A stretch of DNA of 64,000 nucleotides from positions 13,830 to 77,829 of the forward strand of contig CAZKVQ010000007.1 in NCBI GenBank assembly GCA_964556255.1. Reading direction: 5' to 3'. Below, piece after piece: positions 33,620 to 41,977 of this stretch (positions are counted from its first letter, which is position 1; every line of letters starts with the position of its first letter). The position numbers and the translations under genes are program-made. The notes under the pieces were generated by a model. The model saw nothing but the letters and a program-made list of their open reading frames with translations. It was not told the DNA's origin and did not search any database. The stretch comes from JACJWR01 sp964556255 (GTDB lineage Bacteria; Actinomycetota; Actinomycetes; S36-B12; UBA10799).

Positions 33620-33855
33620 GAGTCGCTCCTCCTCGAAGCGTTGGGTGCAGGGCAGAGGTGGGTCTCCGCACCGCGTATCGCGTGATCAACTCTAATCCAG
33701 TCACCGTGGCGCTGCGCGTGTACCGATCCTGAGCCCGGCACTCATCCTGGGCCCTGTGCGTGGGTCCGCCTGCGATTCTGAGGACCATCGCCGCAACTCT
33801 GTCGAGGTGTCCCAATCGGAAGCCACCCGGCCCGGATGCTGGCTAGGGTCGCGCC

Positions 33856-35811
33856 ATGAAGCCCGCCCGAACCACCCATCAGCAGTTCAACGGCTACGGC
33901 CCGGGACGGGCATCCCTCGCCATTGCCCTGCTACTCGGGATCCTGATCACTCTGCTCGGGTGGGCTCCCGCCGCCTCGGCGACACCCTCGGGCAACCACG
34001 TGCGCAGCGCGGCGCCCACCACGTCTGCCGAACAGCAATTGGCGGATCGGTACGCGCCGATCGTGGTTGTCCGCCGTCAGGACGTGCCATGTGGCGATGG
34101 CGAACCCTTCCGGCCGGTCCCGGTGACTACGGTCCTCGGCAACCCCGACGTTGTCCTTCGGGGACCCGACGGGGCCGTTGTCAAGGTCGCGCCCACAGCC
34201 GCGGATATCGCGGGCAAGGGCGACGGCTTCTACCTGGACTACCCGGGATCACCATTGACCCCCGGCTGTGACTACGAGACCTGGTCGAAAGCCCAGTCGG
34301 CGACGCCGACGGTGTACGCACACGTGCTCAAACAGGCAGACAAGCCCGAGACCTTGGTGCTGCAGTACTGGTTCTTCTGGGTCTACAACGATTGGAACGA
34401 CAAGCACGAGGGCGATTGGGAAATGATCCAATTGGAGTTCCCCGCAGTCGACGCCCAAGCCGCCTTGACGGTGTCCCCCACGCAGGTCGCCTATGCCCAG
34501 CACGAGGGTTCGGAGGTGGCGAACTGGGATGACCCCAAGCTGCACCGGGATGGTGATCATGTGGCTGTGTATCCCGGTCAGGGGTCTCATGCGGCCTACT
34601 TCACGCAGGCACGGTGGTTCGGCAAGAGTGCCGCCGCTGGATTCGGATGCGACAACACGACCGCTCCCGGGGTGCAGTTGAACCCGAAGGTGGTGTTGCT
34701 ACCGGATACTCCTCCGCCGGCATCTGGGGAATTCGCCTGGCTCGACTTCACCGGCCGATGGGGAGAAAAGGCGCCGTCGTTCAACAACGGCCCCACCGGG
34801 CCGAACACGAAGACGCAGTGGACGACCCCGGTGAGTTGGCAACAGGATGAGGGTCGAGCGTCCGCGGTCGCAATACCACCGGTGGGTGGCGTAGCAGTGG
34901 ATGGTTTCTGCACCCTGACGGCCGCCGGTTCGCTGCTGTTCATCAAAGTGCTGGCAAACCCCTGGCTCGTGATTATCGCCATCGTTGCGATCCTGGTCCT
35001 GGTTGTGCTCGGTATCCGTCGGACACGGTGGCGTGGTGGGTCGGATCCACTCGTGCGACAGCGGCGGGCCGGCCAGATCGTTGGTTCAGCCTTCGTCTGG
35101 TGGTGGCGTAAGCGCTCCGTGTATCTGCCGTTGGGATTGATCCTGTTCGCTTCGGCGGCTGTCGCTGCGTTAGGCGAGTCCTACCTGCTGCGACCCAGGG
35201 CCACATCAAATCTTGCGGAGGTCGGCGCCCCGGCCTCGCTCTGGCAGGTCGGTCTCGCGCTTCTGCTCGGTTTTCTCTTGCAGTTCTGCGCAGCGCTATG
35301 GATTTTCGCAGCCGGACTCATCGCCCTCGCCGACGAGGCGTCAGGGATCAGGGCGACCGCTGCTTCCTCGATGCGAACGGCCGCACGAAGGCCCGCGACG
35401 GCGGTCGTCGTCGCTCTGCTCTATGTCACGGCAGCGCTGCTCTCGTCGACGGTCGTGCTGCTGCCGATCGCGGCGTGGCTGCTCTCCCGGTGGGCGGTTG
35501 CCGGCCCGGTCTCGGCGATGGCGGGCAACGGGATTCGCGGCGCCTTCCATCGGAGTTCCGAACTGACCGTTGGGCATCGTTGGCGCACGCTGTGGGTCAC
35601 GTTGCTGTTTGGGCTGCTCGGGCTCGGTGTGGCCAGCGTGGTCGGAACGCTGCTCCTGCTGCTGACCTCGTGGGCGTTCTGGGTCTGCAATGCGATTGCT
35701 GCCTTGGTGGCGGTTGCCCTGCTGATGGTGGTTGCGGCCGGGTTCAGCCTGCAGTATCTGGACCTCCAGGAACGGCAGCAGGCTCCAACACCAGCGGGAC
35801 CCGCTGGTTGA
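33856..35811 (+). CDS. VPS62-like secreted domain fused to a multi-pass membrane domain
   Basis: 651 residues. Signal peptide or first helix (IALLLGILITLLGWAPAASA), then an extracellular VPS62/DUF946-like domain (DRYAPIVVVRRQD, LQYWFFWVYNDWNDKHEGDWEMIQLEF, QGSHAAYF), then from about residue 360 a membrane part with roughly seven helices. The WNxxHEGDWE core is the recognisable VPS62 signature. The last 68 bases overlap the antisense 3' end of the FUSC gene. Function unknown. Confidence 0.75.
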   Translation: MKPARTTHQQFNGYGPGRASLAIALLLGILITLLGWAPAASATPSGNHVRSAAPTTSAEQQLADRYAPIVVVRRQDVPCGDGEPFRPVPVTTVLGNPDVVLRGPDGAVVKVAPTAADIAGKGDGFYLDYPGSPLTPGCDYETWSKAQSATPTVYAHVLKQADKPETLVLQYWFFWVYNDWNDKHEGDWEMIQLEFPAVDAQAALTVSPTQVAYAQHEGSEVANWDDPKLHRDGDHVAVYPGQGSHAAYFTQARWFGKSAAAGFGCDNTTAPGVQLNPKVVLLPDTPPPASGEFAWLDFTGRWGEKAPSFNNGPTGPNTKTQWTTPVSWQQDEGRASAVAIPPVGGVAVDGFCTLTAAGSLLFIKVLANPWLVIIAIVAILVLVVLGIRRTRWRGGSDPLVRQRRAGQIVGSAFVWWWRKRSVYLPLGLILFASAAVAALGESYLLRPRATSNLAEVGAPASLWQVGLALLLGFLLQFCAALWIFAAGLIALADEASGIRATAASSMRTAARRPATAVVVALLYVTAALLSSTVVLLPIAAWLLSRWAVAGPVSAMAGNGIRGAFHRSSELTVGHRWRTLWVTLLFGLLGLGVASVVGTLLLLLTSWAFWVCNAIAALVAVALLMVVAAGFSLQYLDLQERQQAPTPAGPAG

Positions 35812-36709
35812 TACGTGCCAACAGCGGTGCCAGGGATGCTGACACGAGGATGACGATGATGCCGCCGAGGATGTTCAGCCCGATCCGGATGCCGGCCACG
35901 TCGCCGGCAGTGGAGGACAGCCCCGCCAACACCACAATCGCAGCGGCGAGAAAACCTATGGTGAAGGCGTATCCGCGCCACAGTGAGCCGACCCCGAGCA
36001 GAGCAAGAACAATTGCCGCCGTCAGCAGGGCATTGCGGTCGTGGATCACTGCCGTCAGCGACAGTCCGACGAGCCCACCTACAACGGTGCCGAGTTGCCG
36101 TTGCAGCGCCTTGTCTTCAGCCCGGCTCGGGCTCGGCTGGGCGCACGCGGCCAAGGCGGCAATCAGCCAATAGCCGTGAGGGATGCGGAAGGCCACGACG
36201 AACCAGGTAGCCACCAGGCAACTGACCCCGACGGCCGCCGCATAGATGAGGGCCCCGGTGGCGGTCAACCACACCCGGGATGCGCTCTCTGGCATCGCAG
36301 GCGGTATCTCGCACACCAGCACCCCTGCGAGTGATCCGAGTCCCACAAGTGCGGCGTGGCCCCAGATCGGTGCGGTGACTACCGGAGCGGTGGCGGCGAG
36401 TGCGGCCAGGGTAACAACCGGCAGCCAGGCGGAGTGCAGACCAACGCGGCTGGCGTAGGCGCACAGTGCTGCGACGATTCCGACAAACAGCACCGCAGCC
36501 CATGCCGTCGCACTGAGGGTCAGGCCTGCCCCGGCCGCGATGAAACAGCCGACGGACACCGCGAGTCCGGTTCGCCAGCCGCCCACCAACGTCGCCAACG
36601 CACCGAGCAGAATGCCGAACAATCCGATGGTGCCGGCATTGGATCTGATCAGGAGGTAGCCCGCGAGCCCGACGACGAGCACTTTGATCGCCAGCGCCAC
36701 GAGTCTCAC
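35744..36709 (-). CDS. FUSC-family (aromatic acid exporter-like) membrane protein
   Basis: 321 residues, about ten helices, GTG start. The central segment (SRAEDKALQRQLGTVVGGLVGLSLTAVI) matches the FUSC_2/aromatic acid exporter C-terminal motif. It follows the TauE gene by 40 bases on the same strand and may be cotranscribed with the sulfur operon. Its 3' end overlaps the VPS62-like gene by 68 bases. Confidence 0.75.
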   Translation of the reverse strand: MRLVALAIKVLVVGLAGYLLIRSNAGTIGLFGILLGALATLVGGWRTGLAVSVGCFIAAGAGLTLSATAWAAVLFVGIVAALCAYASRVGLHSAWLPVVTLAALAATAPVVTAPIWGHAALVGLGSLAGVLVCEIPPAMPESASRVWLTATGALIYAAAVGVSCLVATWFVVAFRIPHGYWLIAALAACAQPSPSRAEDKALQRQLGTVVGGLVGLSLTAVIHDRNALLTAAIVLALLGVGSLWRGYAFTIGFLAAAIVVLAGLSSTAGDVAGIRIGLNILGGIIVILVSASLAPLLARINQRVPLVLEPAAVPGGPDTAG

Positions 36710-36749
36710 CCTGTGACGCTAGCACCGCCTCGGAGTTGTCCGCCCGCGT

Positions 36750-37523
36750 CTACGAAGCGGCCTGGGCCACGGTTAGTGCGGCCATTCCGAGTACCAGCGC
36801 TGCGAAGCCGACCCCGAGCGACTTCTCCGACCAGCGGTTCGACCACCTGGCTGACACCGCACTGGTGACCAGGACTGCCGCGGCCACCACCACCACGGCC
36901 TGCCCATCCAGCGCTTGGCCGGCGCGCGGGATGAAGGCGGCTGCCGAATTGATCACGATGACAAGAAGTGCGGTGGCCGTGGCCCTGTGGAGACTCATCC
37001 CCATCACCAGCACCAGCGCAGGTACGACCAGGAAGCCGCCCCCGACACCGAAGAATCCCGTGAAGAGTCCGACTGCCGCTGCGGTCACGATGATCAGCGG
37101 CCAGGTTTTCCGGGGGCGGTTCGGCGAGTCCGCCGCCGTGTCCGGATCGGAAGCCGCCGGTGACGATGCGAGGGCACGGCGCAGCATCAGTGCGCCTGCG
37201 AGGACGAGCACTCCCGCGAAGGCCCACAGTTGCAGCGTGTCGTCGGCGAGGATCGCAAGTACCGAACCAGCCATCGCGCCGAGCACCCCGAGGGCTCCGA
37301 AGACTTCGCCCTCGCCCCAGGCGACCCGACCCGCCCGGGCATGCGGGATGAGTCCGCCGATGGCTCCGATGCCGACGACTACCAGCGACGTCGTCCCGGC
37401 CTCGTCGGTGGGCACACCAGCGGCCACCAAGAGCGGGATCGCCAAGATGCCGCCGCCACCGCCGAAAAGACCCAGCGCCAGACCCAGAGCTATGCCGATC
37501 GACAGCAACACCAACAGGTCCAC
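36750..37523 (-). CDS. tauE: TauE/SafE (TSUP) sulfite/sulfonate exporter
   Basis: 257 residues, about eight helices. GTG 37523. The two repeats contain the TSUP motifs LGLFGGGGGILAIPLL and GFFGVGGGFLVVPALV. In S. aureus cst operons a TauE follows cstB and is thought to export sulfite made by persulfide oxidation; here it lies 58 bases after the CstB-like gene on the same strand, which suggests the same role. Confidence 0.88.
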   Translation of the reverse strand: MDLLVLLSIGIALGLALGLFGGGGGILAIPLLVAAGVPTDEAGTTSLVVVGIGAIGGLIPHARAGRVAWGEGEVFGALGVLGAMAGSVLAILADDTLQLWAFAGVLVLAGALMLRRALASSPAASDPDTAADSPNRPRKTWPLIIVTAAAVGLFTGFFGVGGGFLVVPALVLVMGMSLHRATATALLVIVINSAAAFIPRAGQALDGQAVVVVAAAVLVTSAVSARWSNRWSEKSLGVGFAALVLGMAALTVAQAAS

Positions 37524-37581
37524 GAGTTCAGCGTCCGTTTCTCACGGGCAGCGTCAGTCGCGAGCGCATTTGGCGGCGAGG

Positions 37582-39018
37582 TCAGTCGCTGTAGGCTTCG
37601 CCGATGGTCGCAGCGTGGCCTTCGCTAACGATCGGCAGTGATGTGGCCGATACCGTTGCGAAGTCGTCATCCACGGCGACCACGGGTACGCCTTCCCGAG
37701 CAAGAAGAGAGGCCCCGACCATGGCGCGAAAGCCGCTGCCGCAGGAGATCCACACGGTGGGGTCGGCGCCGGCGTGCTCGGCTGCCTGAGACCACGCCTT
37801 GATCTGACCGAGTTCGTCCGGAAAGTCGTGCAATGGCACGTGTCGGGCCCCGGCAATGTGACCCTCTCGCCATTCGGTGCGCCGACGGGCATCGACCACG
37901 ATCAACTTGGGATTCTCATCCAAGGCCTTCGCCAGTTCCGTGTAGTCGGCTCGGCCGACAGACCGTAGATCGGTGGGGGTGGCAGCCCAATCGGCTGCTG
38001 TTCCGACGTTCCGTCCGGCTGGTCGATCGATGCCTATCCGGGTCAGGCTGCGCTGGAACTCGGCGATCTGCTCCTCGCTGGCACCCAGCAGGGTGATGGG
38101 AGTGCCCCAGGGCAGCAGCCATCCCAGGTACGTCACCGCGTTGCCTTCAGCGTCGAAACTCAAACTGCCCGCGATGTGTTCAGTGGCCCACAACCGCCGT
38201 TGGCGTAGATCCACGACCCACTCGCCGGCGTCGATGCGTCGACGCAACTCCACCGGATCAACAAGCTCGGCTGGCGACAGATCAATTGCGGGCGCACCGG
38301 CCTCATTGGCTGGGCCCATGTGCTTGTAGTAGGCGGGAAAGGCATCGAGGCCCTCCAGAAGTTCCGCCACGAACTCATGCTCGTCCAGTTGCGCGGCAGG
38401 GTTGGTTGCGGCTTGTTCGGCAACCGTAGATGCCAGACCCGTGGTGGCGGTGGCGCTGCAGAAGGAACCGAAGCCATGGGTCGGGAAAACGGCGGCGGTG
38501 TCGGCCACACCTTCGACGATCTTCCGGATGGACCGCCACTGGTCGTGGGCCAGTCCCTCGGTTGCCTCGGGTCCGATCAAGTCAGGTCGGCCTACACTGC
38601 CGAACAGCAGCGAACCGCCCGTGAACACCGCCTCCTCGTCGCCGTCCACGCTCACTGCGTAGGAGACGTGGTGGGGAGTGTGACCCGGAGTGTGCAGGAC
38701 CCGCCAGCGCATGTCTCCGGCCTGGAACTCGTCGCCGTCTCCGAGGATGAGCGCGTCAAAGCTGTAGTCGTGGCCGCGGGGGACGACGTAAGTGGCACCC
38801 AGCTGCTTGGACAGCTCAAGTCCCCCGGAGACGTAGTCATTGTGGACGTGCGTCTCGACGACATGACTCACCTGCCAGCCTTGCTCGTCGAGCACGGCCA
38901 GGACTCGATCGATATCACGTTGCGGGTCGACCACCACGGCGGTGGCCCCGCTGGCCACCAGGTAGGAACGATCGCCAAGGTCGGGAGTCTCGATGATGTG
39001 GACGATGGGACGAGTCAT
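37582..39018 (-). CDS. Persulfide dioxygenase-rhodanese fusion (CstB-like)
   Basis: 478 residues in three parts: metallo-beta-lactamase fold (about 1-230), a degenerate rhodanese without active Cys (about 250-340) and an active rhodanese with Cys in SCGSGFRA near residue 435. This is the CstB order, an enzyme that oxidises persulfides and transfers sulfane sulfur. The MBL metal site is variant: THVHNDY instead of HxHxDH, PGHTPHH kept, and the usual GD before GRxD is TGGSLLFG. It starts 3 bases after the rhodanese stop and behind a CstR-type operator. Confidence 0.9.
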   Translation of the reverse strand: MTRPIVHIIETPDLGDRSYLVASGATAVVVDPQRDIDRVLAVLDEQGWQVSHVVETHVHNDYVSGGLELSKQLGATYVVPRGHDYSFDALILGDGDEFQAGDMRWRVLHTPGHTPHHVSYAVSVDGDEEAVFTGGSLLFGSVGRPDLIGPEATEGLAHDQWRSIRKIVEGVADTAAVFPTHGFGSFCSATATTGLASTVAEQAATNPAAQLDEHEFVAELLEGLDAFPAYYKHMGPANEAGAPAIDLSPAELVDPVELRRRIDAGEWVVDLRQRRLWATEHIAGSLSFDAEGNAVTYLGWLLPWGTPITLLGASEEQIAEFQRSLTRIGIDRPAGRNVGTAADWAATPTDLRSVGRADYTELAKALDENPKLIVVDARRRTEWREGHIAGARHVPLHDFPDELGQIKAWSQAAEHAGADPTVWISCGSGFRAMVGASLLAREGVPVVAVDDDFATVSATSLPIVSEGHAATIGEAYSD

Positions 39019-39021
39019 GGT

Positions 39022-39354
39022 TCAGGCCATCCTTCCGGTCGGCTGGGCCGTCTCGATCGGGTACCCCTGCTGGCTCCAAAGTTGGGTGCCGCCGGTGACG
39101 TTGGTGGCCTCGATGCCCTGCTGTGCCAGCCATGCCACCACCTGGCCGGAGCGTGCTCCGGTGCGGCAGACGACATAGACGGGGTCCGGCGAGACGAATT
39201 CCTGCCTGCGAATTGGCACGAGGGCCATAGGGATCCACTCGGCCCCAGGGACATGGCCGCCGTCGAACTCCCACTGCTCTCGAACATCGATGAGTTTCAC
39301 GCTGGTTGTCGCCATCACGGCGTGGAGTTCGATGGCCGAGATCTGATCGATCAT
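39022..39354 (-). CDS. Single-domain rhodanese
   Basis: 110 residues from ATG 39354, with AGAGG about 9 bases upstream. Rhodanese domain with DVREQWEFDGGHVPGA and active loop VVCRTGARSGQ (Cys near residue 65). No TusA domain is fused, unlike CstA of S. aureus. It is the first gene of the minus-strand operon behind the operator at 39416-39435, followed by the CstB-like gene 3 bases later. Confidence 0.9.
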   Translation of the reverse strand: MIDQISAIELHAVMATTSVKLIDVREQWEFDGGHVPGAEWIPMALVPIRRQEFVSPDPVYVVCRTGARSGQVVAWLAQQGIEATNVTGGTQLWSQQGYPIETAQPTGRMA

Positions 39355-39407
39355 GCTGCGTAACCTCTCGTCTGACGTAGGTGCTGTGCGCCTGGTGCTC
39401 AGGGATG

Positions 39408-39436
39408 TTGGAACAATATACCCCCTAGGGTATATT
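39408..39436 (+). promoter_or_regulatory. Promoter of the multicopper oxidase, with operator in the spacer
   Basis: TTGGAA (39408-39413) and TATATT (39431-39436) are separated by 17 bases and read toward the multicopper oxidase. The CstR-type palindrome fills the spacer. A TATATT also reads toward the rhodanese gene on the other strand, with a weak -35. Confidence 0.6.
39416..39435. promoter_or_regulatory. CstR/CsoR-type operator 1
   Basis: ATATACCCCCTAGGGTATAT has 8-bp inverted arms (ATATACCC and GGGTATAT) around a 4-base centre. It lies between the divergent rhodanese and multicopper oxidase genes. The ATACCC-N4-GGGTAT core recurs at 45126-45141 and 61227-61242. Confidence 0.85.
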
Positions 39437-39478
39437 TCACGGCACTGGCCAGGTTCCTGACAGGAGGGTGAAGTCCTG

Positions 39479-41044
39479 ATGGCTGATGCCACATGGAGTC
39501 GGCGTTCGCTGCTCAAGGGTGCCGTCGGCGCGGGCGCGCTGGCTGCGACCGGCGGGATCGTCGCCGCGTGTTCGACGGAGACGTCGGCCCCGAATGGGAC
39601 GGCAAGCCCCAATGCCGAGGTGAACGGCCGATCCGGGTTCGCCATGCCGGCAGAGATCGAGTCCTCGGCGGGGGTGCTGCGCGCGGAACTCGTGTGTACC
39701 AGTTCGACATCCGTGATCGGCGGGACCTCGGTTCGCACCATGACCTACGGTGCCACCGCACCTGGTCCCACCTTGCGGGCGCGGCCCGGCGACACGCTGC
39801 GGATCACCCTGGTAAACAACCTCGCGGAGGCCACGTCTGGTGGCGGGATGATGATGGGTGGGGGGCAGGGCAACGGTGGAATGCAGGGGCAGGGAATGTC
39901 CGACAACGGCACGAACCTGCACACGCACGGCCTGCATGTCTCACCCTCCGGGAACAGCGACAATGTGTTCCTGGACGTTGCTCGTGGTGCGCGGCAGGAG
40001 TACGAGATCGCCATTCCAGCTGATCATTGGGGTGGGCTGAATTGGTATCACCCGCATCGGCATGGTGCTGTGTCCCATCAGGTCCTCGGTGGGATGGCTG
40101 GGGCGATCGTCATCGCCGGCCCTCTCGACGAGGTTCCGGAAGTTCGGGAGGCCGGGGAGGACCTGCTGGTGCTCCAGCGCATCCAGGATGGGCCGGCGAT
40201 GTTGGTGCGGATGGCGGAGATGCACGACGACCGCTCACTGTCGCTATCGGGGAATCCACTCTTCACGGTCAACGGAGTGGTCGCCCCGCAACTGCAGATG
40301 AGGCCTGGGGAAGTTCGTCGTTGGCGCATTGTCAACGCTGACCCCATCGACTACTTCGATCTCACCTTGTTAGATGCGAAGGGTAGGAGCCTGCCAGGTG
40401 GGTTGAAGTTCCTAGCGCGCGACGGCATGACGCTGCCGAAGTTGGTCGAGTCCGACAGTCACGTGATGGTGCCTGGCAACCGTTTCGACATACTCGTGCA
40501 GGCCCCGGCGACTCCGGGCACGTTCTCGCTGGTGGGACGCACGGCAACCGGATTCGGTCAGCCAGACGTGACCTTTGCGACGGTGGTGGTTTCCGGGTCC
40601 CCAGTAAAGATGGGACTGCCCACGAAACTGCCGGCACAGATCACCCCGATACCTGCCTCAGCGGTAACGCAGCGCCAAGTCGTGGAGTTCGGCTCCTGGG
40701 GGAGTGCCATGACGGTGAACGGGCTGACCTTCGATCAGGGCCCGAGCGTCGTCGAGTTGAAACTGGGCACCGTGGCCGAGTGGGAAGTGCGCAACCTCTC
40801 GGATCAACCCCACGCCTTCCACATCCACACCAACCCGTTCTACGTGGTTGCCGAGAATGGTCGACCGGTCGCCGAGCCAGCTTTCTGGGACACCTATCCG
40901 ATCCCGCCGGCCACTGGTCCCACAACGCCCGGCAGCATCACCGTACGCATGGCTCCGACTGATTTCACCGGCAAGATCGTCATGCATTGCCACATCCTTC
41001 CGCACGAGGACGCGGGTATGATGGCCGTGGTGAATCTGGTGTAG
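39479..41044 (+). CDS. Tat-exported multicopper oxidase
   Basis: 521 residues. Twin-arginine signal SRRSLLKGAVGAGALAATGG with a following lipobox-like AAC (GIVAACS). Copper motifs: NLHTHGLHV, WYHPHRHGA, QPHAFHIHTN and the type 1/3 cluster MHCHILPHEDAGM. A Met/Gly-rich insertion (GGGMMMGGGQGN, GGMQGQGM) near residue 120 resembles Met-rich segments of copper-tolerance oxidases. AGGAGGG lies 10 bases before ATG 39479. It acts outside the membrane and is probably under the same repressor as the sulfur genes. Confidence 0.92.
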   Translation: MADATWSRRSLLKGAVGAGALAATGGIVAACSTETSAPNGTASPNAEVNGRSGFAMPAEIESSAGVLRAELVCTSSTSVIGGTSVRTMTYGATAPGPTLRARPGDTLRITLVNNLAEATSGGGMMMGGGQGNGGMQGQGMSDNGTNLHTHGLHVSPSGNSDNVFLDVARGARQEYEIAIPADHWGGLNWYHPHRHGAVSHQVLGGMAGAIVIAGPLDEVPEVREAGEDLLVLQRIQDGPAMLVRMAEMHDDRSLSLSGNPLFTVNGVVAPQLQMRPGEVRRWRIVNADPIDYFDLTLLDAKGRSLPGGLKFLARDGMTLPKLVESDSHVMVPGNRFDILVQAPATPGTFSLVGRTATGFGQPDVTFATVVVSGSPVKMGLPTKLPAQITPIPASAVTQRQVVEFGSWGSAMTVNGLTFDQGPSVVELKLGTVAEWEVRNLSDQPHAFHIHTNPFYVVAENGRPVAEPAFWDTYPIPPATGPTTPGSITVRMAPTDFTGKIVMHCHILPHEDAGMMAVVNLV

Positions 41045-41071
41045 TCACGCGGGCGTCCAGGGTCATGACAT

Positions 41072-41111
41072 CGGTCGACCCCGCGTCCCGTGGGGGAGGC
41101 GGGGTCGACCG
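41072..41111. terminator. Strong hairpin between convergent multicopper oxidase and DsrE genes
   Basis: CGGTCGACCCCGC (41072-41084) pairs perfectly with GCGGGGTCGACCG (41099-41111) in a 13-bp stem with a 14-base loop. GTTCTGTTT follows on the plus strand. It can serve both convergent genes. Confidence 0.85.
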
Positions 41112-41127
41112 GTTCTGTTTGCGGCGA

Positions 41128-41643
41128 TCAGATGAACAGGAGCTGCGCGCCGTCGGTCATCTCGATGAAGTCACTGGCGTTGATGATTCCGGCGACGTCG
41201 TCGCGCAGATCCGACTCCTCCAGATTGTTCATGTCGGCGGACATTCGGCAGGCCCACAGCACGCCCCCGGCGGCGACGATCTGATCGAGGAAGTCCGGTA
41301 CCTCCGGGATGCCCAGATCGGCGATCTGCTTCTTCATCATCTTGGTCGCTACCGTCGTCATGCCCGGCATCGGTGCCAAAGCCTGCGGCATGTGCTTGTC
41401 GCTACCCGGCAGGTGCATCGCAGTGTTGCCGACCGCTGAGAACTGCAGGTCATGCATGCGCGACTTGGTGATCATGTCGAAGCCCCAGAAGGTGAAGAAG
41501 ATCATGGTGTCCACGCCTTCACCGAGTGCGGCGTTGGCAAGCACGAGGCCCGGGTAGGCCATGTCCAGGTTGCCCTTGGAACAGATGATCGCCAACTTGC
41601 GGTCTGTCTCGGCGTCGTCGCCGAAATCGGGGATGATGCTCAT
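41128..41643 (-). CDS. DsrE2-like sulfur carrier/peroxiredoxin-family protein
   Basis: 171 residues. The DsrE fold is seen in KLAIICSKGNLDMAYPGLVLANAAL and DTMIFFTFWGFDMI. The conserved Cys lies in LWACRMSADM near residue 135. DsrE2 proteins carry sulfane sulfur. It is the last gene of a minus-strand operon with TusE, DUF1641 and SQR (gaps of 15, 4 and -1 bases) and could take sulfur from SQR. Confidence 0.88.
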   Translation of the reverse strand: MSIIPDFGDDAETDRKLAIICSKGNLDMAYPGLVLANAALGEGVDTMIFFTFWGFDMITKSRMHDLQFSAVGNTAMHLPGSDKHMPQALAPMPGMTTVATKMMKKQIADLGIPEVPDFLDQIVAAGGVLWACRMSADMNNLEESDLRDDVAGIINASDFIEMTDGAQLLFI

Positions 41644-41658
41644 GATGTCTCGTCCTTC

Positions 41659-41973
41659 CTAGACGCAACCGTGGGGCTTGGGCAGGCCGGCGATGTAGGC
41701 CATCTTCTTGGCCGGCTTCTTCGGGAAGAGCACGAACTGCTCCTTGGTGGGGAAACCCCCGACCGTCTGCACCCGGCGGGTGGTGGCGGTCTCGTTCTTC
41801 TCCTTGTAGTCCTCGCGCAGGAACTTGATGACGGCCCAGTGCTGTTCGGTCATCTCGATTCCGATATTCGCGGCGAGTTCCTTCGCGATGTCCTCGTTCC
41901 ATTCGTCGTACTCGGTGAGGAATCCCTCGTCGTTGATCTGGACCTCCTGGCCCGCGATCGTTGCAGTGGGCAT
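41659..41973 (-). CDS. TusE/DsrC-family sulfur transfer protein
   Basis: 104 residues from ATG 41973. The family signature is EWNEDIAKELAANIGIEMTEQHW to the C-terminal arm YIAGLPKPHGCV. The penultimate Cys is conserved. The second Cys of true DsrC, about ten residues earlier, is missing (MAYI), so it belongs with TusE-like carriers rather than dissimilatory DsrC. In an operon with DsrE2 and SQR. Confidence 0.9.
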   Translation of the reverse strand: MPTATIAGQEVQINDEGFLTEYDEWNEDIAKELAANIGIEMTEQHWAVIKFLREDYKEKNETATTRRVQTVGGFPTKEQFVLFPKKPAKKMAYIAGLPKPHGCV

Positions 41974-41977
41974 CTTC

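Noticed and set aside
38320..39363. Plus-strand ORF of 347 residues
   Set aside because: Antisense to the CstB-like and rhodanese genes; no RBS or domain.
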